A stretch of DNA of 57,824 nt from positions 1-57,824 of the forward strand of contig MDJB01000006.1 of assembly GCA_001752465.1 (NCBI GenBank), read 5' to 3'. Below are positions 1-7,498 of the stretch, one piece after another. Every line of letters begins with the position of its first letter. Position 1 is the first letter of the stretch. Both the position numbers and the translations under genes were made by a program. The notes under the pieces were generated by a model. The model did not search any database, was not told where the DNA came from, and worked only from the letters and a program-made list of their open reading frames with translations. The stretch is from Haemophilus quentini. Its GTDB lineage: Bacteria; Pseudomonadota; Gammaproteobacteria; Enterobacterales; Pasteurellaceae.

Positions 1-27
1 AGACTTTTGGCTGGCTATAAGAAATAA
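1..27 (+). CDS. C-terminal end of an upstream gene (partial)
   Basis: An open frame enters from the left edge and reads RLLAGYKK before a TAA at 25-27. It is followed at once by a strong terminator hairpin, which fits the end of a plus-strand gene. Eight codons are too few to name the product, and the frame could be chance. Confidence 0.3.
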   Translation, partial: RLLAGYKK

Positions 28-60
28 ATGCGGTGAATTTTCACCGCATTTTCTTTTTTC
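27..60 (+). terminator. Rho-independent terminator at the left edge
   Basis: The arms AATGCGGTGAA (27-37) and TTCACCGCATT (40-50) are perfectly complementary across a 2-nt gap and are followed by a T-rich run (ttttcttttttc). It would end the gene that enters from the left and insulate the ABC transporter operon that follows. Confidence 0.85.
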
Positions 61-161
61 ATCTTATTCCATTTTACTATAAATCATTCGTTTCAATTCT
101 TTTTCAACATAAAAAATCTCTTTTATTATCTTTTTACAGACAATGCTTTCATAAAAAGAAA

Positions 162-821
162 ATGAACTGGGATTATATCATTAACGTTTTTCCGCGATTT
201 GTACATGCAACATTAATGACACTTTCTCTCTCCTTTTGGGGAATCTTACTTTCGCTGATTATCGGCACAATTTGTGCAGTGATAAGTACTTACCAAGTGA
301 AATCATTAAATTGGCTAGTTAAAAGCTACATTGAGCTTTCTCGTAATACCCCACTTTTAATTCAAGTGTTTTTCCTTTATTTCGGCTTATCTAAAGTTGG
401 CATTAAATTAGATGGATTCACTTGTGGTGTGATTGGATTGGCTTTTTTAGGTGGGAGCTATATGGCTGAGGCCATTCGCGAGGGATTAGAAGCAGTCTCA
501 AAAGGGCAAATAGAATCTGCTCTCAGCATCGGTTTAACACCTTTTCAAGCTTTCCGCTATGTGATTTTACCTCAAGCCTTTGCCATTTCTATGCCAGCTA
601 TTGGAGCAAACTGTTTATTTTTAATGAAAGAAACCTCCGTTATCAGCGCAGTTGCTGTCGCAGAATTAATGTTTATTGCAAAAGAAATCATTGGTATGGA
701 TTACAAAACAAATGAGTCCTTATTTTTATTGATTATATTTTATCTAATTATTTTATTACCTATGTCAATTTTGATTCGCTATTTAGAAAAACATACTCGG
801 AGAGCAAAATATGGGGCTTGA
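162..821 (+). CDS. Amino-acid (cysteine-type) ABC transporter permease, first subunit
   Basis: This 219-residue inner-membrane permease belongs to the HisM/GlnP polar amino-acid class. It has several hydrophobic segments and a cytoplasmic EAA loop around residues 100-150 (MAEAIREGLEAVSKGQIESA followed by GLTPFQAFRYVILPQA). The start was set at ATG 162 (MNWDYIINVF), where family homology begins; an upstream in-frame extension is low-complexity and has no ribosome site. It overlaps the next permease by 11 nt, so the two were co-translated. The operon order is permease, permease, ATPase, binding protein. The cysteine assignment is inferred from the binding protein, which resembles Campylobacter CjaA. 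This subunit is intact, but its two partners downstream carry stop codons, so the importer may not assemble. Confidence 0.85.
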   Translation: MNWDYIINVFPRFVHATLMTLSLSFWGILLSLIIGTICAVISTYQVKSLNWLVKSYIELSRNTPLLIQVFFLYFGLSKVGIKLDGFTCGVIGLAFLGGSYMAEAIREGLEAVSKGQIESALSIGLTPFQAFRYVILPQAFAISMPAIGANCLFLMKETSVISAVAVAELMFIAKEIIGMDYKTNESLFLLIIFYLIILLPMSILIRYLEKHTRRAKYGA

Positions 822-1479
822 ATTATTATTCCAAGGTAACCAATTAAACCGCTTACTCCATGGGCTTTGGATTACCGCTGAAATTGCATTTATTTCAGTA
901 TTTTTTGCTTGCTTCTTAGGGATTATTTTAGGCGTACTCATGACAAGTAAAAACAACCTTATCAAAGCAATTACAGGCTTTTATCTTGAATTTGTACGCC
1001 TTATTCCATTATTAGTGTTTCTGTTTCTTGCCTATTTTGGATAGGCAAAATGGTTTGATATCCATTTAGATAGTGTCACTGTTTGTATTCTTGTCTTTAT
1101 TTTTTGGGGAACTGCAGAAATGGGGGATCTCGTGCGTAGTGCGCTTACTTCCATTGAAAAGCATCAAATTGAATCGGCTTACGCCCTAGGCTTAACGCCC
1201 TTGCACACTTTCATTTATATTTTACTTCCTCAAAGCCTAAAACGAGTGACACCAAGTATGATTAACTTATTCACACGTATGATAAAAACCAGTTCACTTG
1301 CCATGTTAATTGGTGTGGTTGAAGTTATCAAAGTTGGCCAACAAATTATTGAACATTCTCTTTTCACTAATCAATCCGCTGTCCTTTGGATATACGGTGT
1401 AATTTTCTGTTTATATTTTGTAATTTGTTATCCACTTTCATTATTTTCTCGTTACTTAGAAGCGCGTTGGGAAAATTAA
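811..1479 (+). pseudogene. Second ABC permease subunit, interrupted by an amber codon
   Basis: The frame starts MGLELLFQGNQLNRLLHGLW and ends SRYLEARWEN, homologous to the first permease and to polar amino-acid permeases. It is broken by a single TAG at 1042-1044 in the sequence YFG-stop-AKWFD, where a Leu codon (TTG) would restore it. Both halves are in the same frame, with no indel, and the downstream half still carries the EAA loop (MGDLVRSALTSIEKHQIESA). It overlaps the first permease by 11 nt and ends 9 nt before the ATPase. Without suppression the product stops at 77 residues and cannot form the membrane channel. A sequencing error cannot be excluded. Confidence 0.85.
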
Positions 1480-1488
1480 GGAACCAAA

Positions 1489-2253
1489 ATGGCATTACTA
1501 GAAATCAAAAATCTTGTTAAAAATTATGGCGATGTAGAAGCATTAAAAGGAATAAGTTTTTCTGTCGAAAAAGGGGAAGTTGTCGTAATTTTAGGACCAT
1601 CTGGCTGTGGGTAAAGCACTTTTTTACGCACACTAAATGGCTTAGAACCAATAAAGAGCGGTCAATTATTACTGCAAAATGCAGGCATACTTGGCAAAGA
1701 CATCAGTTGGGTAAAAGCGCGCCAACGTATTGGTATGGTGTTTCAAAGTTATGAATTATTTGCTCATTTATCAGTGATCGACAACATTCTACTTGGACCA
1801 TTAAAAGTACAAAAACGCGATCGTGCTGAAGCAGAAAAACAGGCAGATGAATTACTCAAACGAGTGGGATTATATGAGCGCAAAAATTCCTATCCACGCG
1901 AGCTTTCAGGTGGGCAAAAGCAACGCATAGCCATTGTGCGCACCTTATGTATGAATCCTGAAATTATTCTATTTGATGAAGTGACCGCTGCATTGGATCC
2001 AGAAATGGTACGCGAAGTACTCGATGTTATTTTAGGTCTAGCCAAAGATGGCATGACAATGTTGATTGTGACACATGAAATGAATTTTGCACGTCAAGTC
2101 GCACATCGCATTGCATTTATGGATAAAGGTCAAATCATCGAACAAGCCAAGCCTGAAGATTTCTTTACGAATCCGACCACGGATCGGGCGAAAACATTCT
2201 TAAATATCTTAAACTATGAACCAAGAGGGACAAACTATAAAGAAAACATTTAA
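1489..2253 (+). pseudogene. ABC transporter ATPase with a stop at the Walker A lysine
   Basis: This would be a 254-residue polar amino-acid ATPase starting MALLEIKNLVKNYG, with a good ribosome site (AAGGA) 7 nt upstream. Codon 42, which should be the catalytic Walker A lysine (GPSGCG-K-ST), is TAA at 1612-1614; a single A-to-T change from AAA explains it. The rest of the frame is intact: Q-loop, signature ELSGGQKQRIAI, Walker B IILFDEVTAALDP and the H-loop in IVTHEM. A reinitiated product from 1735 would lack Walker A and be inactive. It overlaps the binding-protein gene by 38 nt. This is the second independent nonsense change in the operon. Confidence 0.88.
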
Positions 2254-3091
2254 AAAATTAACCGCACTTTTTGCCACGGCAGCACTTGCTTTCGGATTAT
2301 CGGCCTGTAACGATAAAGAACAAACCAAAGAGACGAAACAGGCTTCTGTAATTGAACAAATCAAACAAGCAGGCAAAGTACGCATTGGCGTATTCAGTGA
2401 TAAACCACCATTTGGCTATGTGGATGCCCAAGGAAAAAGCCAAGGGTTTGATGTGGAAATCGGTAAAGCGATTACGAAGGATCTATTAGGCGATGAAAAT
2501 AAAGTGGAATTTGTGCTTGTAGATGCAGCAAACCGCGCTGAATATTTACTTTCCAAGAAAGTAGATATTATTCTAGCGAATTTTACTGTCACCGCAGCAC
2601 GTAAAGAAGTGGTTGATTTTGCGAACCCTTATATGAAAGTTGCACTTGGCGTGGTGTCTAAAAATGGTGAGGTCATCACAAACCTTGAACAATTAAAAGA
2701 TAAAACCCTGATTGTGGATAAAGGGACTACCGCTGATATTTTCTTTACTAAAAATTATCCCAATATCAAATTACTTAAATTTGAACAAAATACCGAAACC
2801 TTTGAAGCATTACGTGACGGACGTGGTGATGCACTTTCTAATGACAACACCTTCTTATTTGCTTGGGCAAAACAAAATTCAGGCTACACAGTAGGCGTAA
2901 AAAGTTTTGGCGATCAAGATGTTATTGCTCCTGCAGTACGCAAAGATGCGTCAGATTTACTCAATTGGTTAAATACTGAAATTGTGAAACTTTCTAAAGA
3001 AGGCGTATTAAAACAAGCCTATGAAAAAACATTATTGCCAGTTTATGGCGATAGCGTCAGCGAAAGCGATATTGCGGTTCAGTATAAATAA
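2216..3091 (+). CDS. Cysteine-type ABC transporter substrate-binding lipoprotein (CjaA-like)
   Basis: A 291-residue solute-binding protein of the SBP_bac_3 family. The N-terminus has a lipoprotein signal with lipobox LSAC near residue 31, so it is predicted to be anchored to a membrane facing the periplasm. Its mature part follows the Campylobacter CjaA/cysteine-binding pattern, including VRIGVFSDKPPFGYVD, FVLVDAANRAEYL, DIILANFT, and KGTTADIFFTKNYPNIK. It overlaps the end of the ATPase frame, so translation was coupled. The gene has no obvious damage even though the permease and ATPase upstream carry stops. It may therefore be an orphan binding protein or a recently stranded one. Ligand specificity is inferred from family resemblance only. 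Confidence 0.85.
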   Translation: MNQEGQTIKKTFKKLTALFATAALAFGLSACNDKEQTKETKQASVIEQIKQAGKVRIGVFSDKPPFGYVDAQGKSQGFDVEIGKAITKDLLGDENKVEFVLVDAANRAEYLLSKKVDIILANFTVTAARKEVVDFANPYMKVALGVVSKNGEVITNLEQLKDKTLIVDKGTTADIFFTKNYPNIKLLKFEQNTETFEALRDGRGDALSNDNTFLFAWAKQNSGYTVGVKSFGDQDVIAPAVRKDASDLLNWLNTEIVKLSKEGVLKQAYEKTLLPVYGDSVSESDIAVQYK

Positions 3092-3107
3092 TAGATATGG
3101 ATAAAAG

Positions 3108-3131
3108 GTGCTGGGAAACCAGCACTTTTTT
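3108..3131 (+). terminator. Rho-independent terminator after the ABC operon
   Basis: GTGCTGG (3108-3114), GAAA tetraloop, CCAGCAC (3119-3125), then a run of six T. It lies 17 nt after the binding-protein stop codon. Confidence 0.92.
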
Positions 3132-3165
3132 GAATAGAAATTAGACTAAAATCAACCGCACTTTT

Positions 3166-3309
3166 TTATTGATTTAATCCCCATTGACGAGAATCTTTAT
3201 CAAATTTAACACCTGAATGAGAATCTTCTGCGCCGTTAAAATACACATCTTTATTCGCACAAGCTGAAATAATCAACACGCCTGCGATAATGAATAACCA
3301 TTTTTTCAT
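3166..3309 (-). CDS. Small lipoprotein, 47 residues
   Basis: On the minus strand an ATG at 3309 follows an AAAGG ribosome site and opens a 47-codon frame. It begins MKKWLFIIAGVLIISACANK, a lipoprotein signal with lipobox ISAC and mature Cys at residue 17, and ends with a short polar tail DKDSRQWGLNQ. Small Haemophilus lipoproteins of this kind exist but their function is unknown to me. It is convergent with the ABC operon, and an uptake-signal sequence (ACCGCACTT) lies just after its stop. Confidence 0.72.
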   Translation of the reverse strand: MKKWLFIIAGVLIISACANKDVYFNGAEDSHSGVKFDKDSRQWGLNQ

Positions 3310-3522
3310 AAGTAAACCTTTTTGCTAAATTAAAAAACGTGCGAATTGTAGCACAACGACGCCACATCCCAACGAAATATTTTGCTTTCCTTGCCATCAT
3401 TGACCCCTCTCACCAAAGCCAAGCTCCCCTTCTTTACTGATAAATTTGACTTATTGAACTATTAAAAAACGTAAGAAATTTAAACCGCACTTTAAATTAA
3501 ATAAAAAATTTCTTATTACCTC

Positions 3523-3550
3523 TTGATCGATATAAATTTATGTATATAAT
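3523..3550 (+). promoter_or_regulatory. Sigma-70-type promoter for the candidate sRNA
   Basis: TTGATC (3523-3528) and TATAAT (3545-3550) are separated by 16 bp. The predicted start near 3557 gives a transcript of about 85 nt ending at the hairpin at 3598-3640. The -10 is a perfect match; the -35 matches at four of six positions. Confidence 0.55.
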
Positions 3551-3556
3551 GAATCT

Positions 3557-3640
3557 TGTTTTAGATACTAGATAGTAATTTAATAGTAATGAAACTTGGC
3601 TAGTGCATTCCCCCACTCCTTCGCACTAGCCATTTTTTTT
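3557..3640 (+). ncRNA. Candidate small RNA ending in a C-rich-loop terminator
   Basis: A promoter at 3523-3550 and a strong terminator enclose about 85 nt with no credible reading frame. The terminator stem GGCTAGTGC (3598-3606) pairs perfectly with GCACTAGCC (3623-3631), followed by eight T. The 16-nt loop contains CCCCCACTCC, an unpaired C-rich stretch typical of sRNA seed regions that bind G-rich ribosome sites. It ends 45 nt before the NIF3-family gene, so a leader or attenuator for that gene is an alternative. I cannot match it to a named sRNA. Confidence 0.5.
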
Positions 3641-3685
3641 AGAATTTTGTACCATATCCCAACTTTTTCCAATCAACGATTCATT

Positions 3686-4441
3686 ATGAATAATCTCGAA
3701 CTTGAACAACTCATTAATCAAAAACTTTCTTCTGATAAAATCAATGACTATGCGCCCAACGGCTTACAAGTAGAAGGTAAAACAAAAATCAAAAAAATCA
3801 TTACTGGCATAACGGCGAGTCAGGCTCTAATTGATTACGCAATCAGTCAAAACGCCGATGCGATTTTGGTTCATCATGGCTATTTTTGGAAAAGTGAAAA
3901 CCCTTGTATTCGAGGAATGAAAGGCAAGCGAATTAAAGCCCTTTTAGTGAACGACATTAATTTATATGGCTATCATTTGCCATTAGATGTGCATCCAGAA
4001 TTAGGCAACAATGCGCAATTATCCAAACTGCTCGACATTGAAAATTTACAACCATTAGAAAAAGGTGCTGTAAGTATTCCTGTTTGGGGCGAATTAAAAG
4101 AACCGATGACAGGTAAAGACTTTGCAGAAAAAATAGAAAAAGTGTTAAATCGAAGACCGTTAATTTGCATTGAAAACGGACCGCACTTAATCCGAAAAAT
4201 TGGTATCTGCACCGGTGGCGGACAAGGTTATATTGATCTTGCGGCAGAACAAGGCTGCGACGCATTTATTACCGGTGAAGTGTCAGAGCAAACGATTCAT
4301 TCTGCCCGTGAGCAAGGATTACATTTTTTCTCTGCAGGTCATCATGCAACAGAACGATATGGCATCAAGGCATTAGGTGAATGGTTGGCGAAAGAATATG
4401 GCTTTGATGTAGAATTTAAAGATATAGATAATCCAGCGTAA
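3686..4441 (+). CDS. NIF3/YbgI (GTP cyclohydrolase I type 2-like) family metal-binding protein
   Basis: A 251-residue protein of the conserved NIF3/DUF34 family. Visible family motifs are NDYAPNGLQVEG near the N-terminus, the metal-ligand segment ILVHHGYFW (paired histidines), and the C-terminal DAFITGEVSEQTIH and FSAGHHATERYG, which carry the remaining His/Glu ligands. E. coli YbgI is a di-metal toroid hexamer of unclear function. The start was set at ATG 3686 (MNNLELEQLI) because homology begins there; the longer in-frame extension would run through the sRNA terminator. It is convergent with ffh, with a shared terminator between them. In H. influenzae the same pair is adjacent (HI0105-HI0106, from memory). 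Confidence 0.9.
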   Translation: MNNLELEQLINQKLSSDKINDYAPNGLQVEGKTKIKKIITGITASQALIDYAISQNADAILVHHGYFWKSENPCIRGMKGKRIKALLVNDINLYGYHLPLDVHPELGNNAQLSKLLDIENLQPLEKGAVSIPVWGELKEPMTGKDFAEKIEKVLNRRPLICIENGPHLIRKIGICTGGGQGYIDLAAEQGCDAFITGEVSEQTIHSAREQGLHFFSAGHHATERYGIKALGEWLAKEYGFDVEFKDIDNPA

Positions 4442-4446
4442 AATAC

Positions 4447-4486
4447 AAAAGTGCGGTAAAAATATTTCTTTTTTAACCGCACTTTT
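4447..4486. terminator. Bidirectional terminator made of two inverted uptake-signal sequences
   Basis: AAAAGTGCGGT (4447-4457) and ACCGCACTTTT (4476-4486) form an 11-bp stem between the convergent NIF3-family and ffh genes, with T runs on both sides. Inverted DNA-uptake-signal pairs serving as terminators are a known Haemophilus feature. Confidence 0.85.
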
Positions 4487-4497
4487 ATCTTCTGAAA

Positions 4498-5889
4498 TTA
4501 TCGTTTAAACATTCCGCCTAAACCGCCAAGACCACCTCCTAAGCCTCTTCCCATTAAGCCTTGCATTCCACGCATCATTTTAGCCATACCGCCTTTACGC
4601 ATTTTCTTCATCATGCGTTGCATTTCGTCGAATTGTTTAAGTAATTTATTAACATCTTGCACTTGAGTGCCAGAACCTAATGCAATACGACGACGGCGAG
4701 ATCCTTTGATAATATCTGGGTTGGCTCGTTCTTTTAAGGTCATGGAGTTAATGATTGCTTCCATTTTGACAAACATTTTGTCATCTACTTGATTTTTAAC
4801 GTGATCAGGCAAATTTTTTGCACCCGGTAATTTCTCAAGCATAGACATCATGCCGCCCATTTTTTTCATTTCAATAAGCTGCTCACGGAAATCATCTAAA
4901 GTGAAATCATCGCCTTTCTTGAATTTTTGCGCCATTTTTTCGGCTTTTTCACGATCAACAGAACGTTCAAGATCTTCGATAAGGGAAAGCACATCGCCCA
5001 TGCCCAAAATACGGGAAGCGACACGGTCTGGATGGAACGGCTCAAGCGCTTCCGTTTTCTCACCCACACCCAAGAATTTAATTGGTTTACCTGTGATTTG
5101 ACGAATCGATAACGCCGCACCACCACGCGCATCACCGTCCACTTTCGTCAAAATAACCCCTGTAAGCGGCAATGTTTCATTAAAGGCTTTTGCCGTATTG
5201 GCGGCATCTTGACCAGTCATCGCATCAACAGTGAAAAGGGTTTCGATTGGATTTAACGCTGCATGGACTTGCTTGATTTCGTCCATCATTTCTGTATCAA
5301 CGTGTAGGCGACCCGCCGTATCCACAATCAACACATCATAGAATTTCAGTTTAGCATCAGCAAGTGCCGCTTTAGCAATATCAACTGGGTTTTGTTTAAC
5401 ATCCGATGGGAAAAAATCCACGCCAACGGATTGAGCCAAGGTTTCAAGTTGCTTAATCGCAGCAGGGCGATATACGTCGGCAGACACCACTAACACTTTC
5501 TTTTTATGGCGTTCACGCAAGAATTTTGCTAATTTACCTACGCTGGTGGTTTTACCCGCACCTTGTAAACCCGCCATTAAGATAACCGCTGGTGGTTGGG
5601 TTGCAAGGTTTAAACTCTCATTCGCTTCGCCCATGGCTTTTTCAAGCTCACGCTGAACGATTTTTAAGAACTCTTGCCCTGGCGTTAAGCTTTTATTGAC
5701 TTCTTCCCCAAGCGCGCTTTCTTTTACTTTTGCGATAAATTCACGCACCACAGGTAAAGCAACATCAGCTTCAAGTAATGCCATACGCACTTCGCGCAAG
5801 GTTTCTTTAATATTATCTTCCGTTAAACGACCTTTTCCTGTGATATTACGTAAAGTTTTGGAAAGGCGATCCGATAAATTCTCAAACAT
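4498..5889 (-). CDS. ffh: Signal recognition particle GTPase Ffh
   Basis: A 463-residue SRP54. The N-domain starts MFENLSDRLSKTLRNITG. The G-domain carries G1 GLQGAGKTT, the DTAGR motif and TKVDGDARGG. The C-terminal M-domain is methionine-rich and ends in a Gly/Met-rich tail (GGLGGLGGMFKR). It binds 4.5S RNA and signal peptides at the ribosome and delivers them to FtsY. The start was set at ATG 5889 (MFENL), which matches the usual Ffh N-terminus and has AGGA 9 nt upstream; the TTG three codons earlier was rejected. It is monocistronic between the shared 3' terminator and the divergent corC-like gene. Confidence 0.97.
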   Translation of the reverse strand: MFENLSDRLSKTLRNITGKGRLTEDNIKETLREVRMALLEADVALPVVREFIAKVKESALGEEVNKSLTPGQEFLKIVQRELEKAMGEANESLNLATQPPAVILMAGLQGAGKTTSVGKLAKFLRERHKKKVLVVSADVYRPAAIKQLETLAQSVGVDFFPSDVKQNPVDIAKAALADAKLKFYDVLIVDTAGRLHVDTEMMDEIKQVHAALNPIETLFTVDAMTGQDAANTAKAFNETLPLTGVILTKVDGDARGGAALSIRQITGKPIKFLGVGEKTEALEPFHPDRVASRILGMGDVLSLIEDLERSVDREKAEKMAQKFKKGDDFTLDDFREQLIEMKKMGGMMSMLEKLPGAKNLPDHVKNQVDDKMFVKMEAIINSMTLKERANPDIIKGSRRRRIALGSGTQVQDVNKLLKQFDEMQRMMKKMRKGGMAKMMRGMQGLMGRGLGGGLGGLGGMFKR

Positions 5890-6063
5890 GGTTAACAATC
5901 CTGTTTTTCTTAAAAAATTGCGCTGATTATACCGAAATTTAGGCGTTTTTCATCATTTCAAATGAAAATGGCTTTTTGAGTAAGCAATTTCATAAAGAAA
6001 GCATAGGAGATAAGGAAAAAGAATGATTATTTAGCCAATTTCGGGTATCATCCTACCCACTCT

Positions 6064-6140
6064 TGGCTATTTGAGTAGCCATTTGATTTAGCAAAATCAA
6101 ATAACAGGTAAAAAGTGCGGTGAAAAATGACCGCACTTTT
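6064..6140 (+). promoter_or_regulatory. Structured leader with three consecutive hairpins before the corC-like gene
   Basis: TGGCTA/TAGCCA (6064-6081), ATTTGATTT/AAATCAAAT (6081-6102, nine perfect pairs around AGCA) and an inverted uptake-signal pair AAAAGTGCGGT/ACCGCACTTTT (6111-6140, followed by T) lie end to end. The last looks like a terminator placed 29 nt before the TTG start, so it could attenuate the gene. No known riboswitch class was recognised. Confidence 0.45.
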
Positions 6141-6169
6141 TGTTGATTAACGAACAAAAGGATTTTCCC

Positions 6170-7432
6170 TTGGACAGTATTCCCCTTAGTACTTTATTTA
6201 TTATTCTCATTATCTGTTTAGTGTTATCTGCATATTTTTCTGGCTCAGAAACTGGGCTACTCTCTCTCAATAAATATCGTCTTCGTTTTCTATCTGAACA
6301 AGGCAATAAAGGCGCCCAAAAAGCAGAAAAACTGCTAGAAAAGCCAGATACCTTGTTAAGCTTTATTCTTATTTTTAATAACCTTGTGAATATCAGCGCA
6401 TCGGCGATTGCGACCATGATTGGTATGCGTTTATACGGTGATGCAGGCGTAGCGATTGCAACGGGGTTACTCACTTTCGTGATGCTTGTCTTTTCTGAAA
6501 TTTTCCCTAAAACGGTGGCTGCAATGCATGCGGAAAAAGTCAGTTTTGTGTCCAGCCATATTTTGACGGTATTACTTAAAATCTTCTACCCGCTAGTTTG
6601 GTTGATGAATATTTTTACCAAATCATTAATGCATTTGGTGGGATTAAAACCCGATATGCAAAAACAAGTAATTAGCCGTGAGGAACTTCGCAGTATCGTA
6701 TCAGAAGCGGGTGAAGCCACACCTGATGAACAACATCCACAAATGTTGCTTTCTATTTTAGATATGGAAACCGTCACCGTTGATGACATTATGGTTCCGC
6801 GCAACGAAATCGGCGGCATTGATATTGATGATGACTGGAAAGCCATTATGCGCCAGCTCAATCACGCAGCACACAACCGCGTGGTGCTTTACAAAGGCAG
6901 CCTTGATGAACAAGTGCTTGGCATTTTGCGCGTGCGTGAAGCATTCCGCTTACTACTTGAAAAAAATGAATTTACCAAAGAAACCTTAATTCGTGCTACG
7001 GATGAAGTGTATTTCATTCCTGAAAGCACGCCATTAAAAACGCAACTTGCTAACTTCCGTGCAAATAAAGAACGCATTGGCTTAGTGGTGGACGAATACG
7101 GTGATATTAAAGGTCTTGTAACTTTGGAAGATATTTTGGAAGAAATCGTTGGTGATTTTACCACTTCCACTGCCCCAAGTATTGACGAAGAAGTAACTCA
7201 ACAATCTGATGGTTCCATGATTATTGATGGCTCTGCCAACCTACGCGATCTCAACAAAATGTTTAACTGGGAATTGGATACAGAAGATGCCCGTACATTT
7301 AATGGTTTAATCCTAGAACACTTAGAAGAAATTCCCGATGAAGGCACGGTTTGCGAAATTGATGGCTTGCAAATTACCATTCTTGAAGTGGGCGATAATA
7401 TGATTAAACAAGCGAAAGTCGTCAAACTTTAA
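6170..7432 (+). CDS. CNNM/CorC family membrane protein (YfjD-like, HlyC/CorC domain)
   Basis: A 420-residue inner-membrane protein of the family linked to magnesium/cobalt efflux. An N-terminal DUF21 domain with about three to four membrane segments carries the signature SAYFSGSETGLLSLNKYRL. Two CBS domains follow (DIMVPRNEI at about residue 205; VVDEYGDIKGLVTLEDILEE at about 310), then the C-terminal transporter-associated CorC_HlyC domain. I chose the TTG at 6170 because AAAGGA lies 7 nt upstream and MDSIPLSTLF leads directly into the first membrane helix; the TTG at 6140 lies inside the upstream hairpin. It corresponds to H. influenzae HI0107, often mislabelled as a hemolysin. The leader is unusually structured. 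Confidence 0.85.
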   Translation: MDSIPLSTLFIILIICLVLSAYFSGSETGLLSLNKYRLRFLSEQGNKGAQKAEKLLEKPDTLLSFILIFNNLVNISASAIATMIGMRLYGDAGVAIATGLLTFVMLVFSEIFPKTVAAMHAEKVSFVSSHILTVLLKIFYPLVWLMNIFTKSLMHLVGLKPDMQKQVISREELRSIVSEAGEATPDEQHPQMLLSILDMETVTVDDIMVPRNEIGGIDIDDDWKAIMRQLNHAAHNRVVLYKGSLDEQVLGILRVREAFRLLLEKNEFTKETLIRATDEVYFIPESTPLKTQLANFRANKERIGLVVDEYGDIKGLVTLEDILEEIVGDFTTSTAPSIDEEVTQQSDGSMIIDGSANLRDLNKMFNWELDTEDARTFNGLILEHLEEIPDEGTVCEIDGLQITILEVGDNMIKQAKVVKL

Positions 7433-7454
7433 TCATAAAAACTCAGACAAATTG

Positions 7455-7498
7455 AACCGCACTTAGAGTTAAATATCTCTCAAAGTGCGGTTTGTTTT
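7455..7498. terminator. Bidirectional uptake-signal-pair terminator between corC-like and slam genes
   Basis: AACCGCACTT (7455-7464) pairs with AAGTGCGGTT (7483-7492); flanking AGAG/CTCT extends the stem, and T runs lie on both sides. It separates two convergent genes and ends the hemophilin operon. Confidence 0.82.

Noticed and set aside
3596-3685. N-terminal extension of the NIF3-family protein
   Set aside because: It would be coded by the sRNA terminator and T run; homology starts at MNNLELEQLI.
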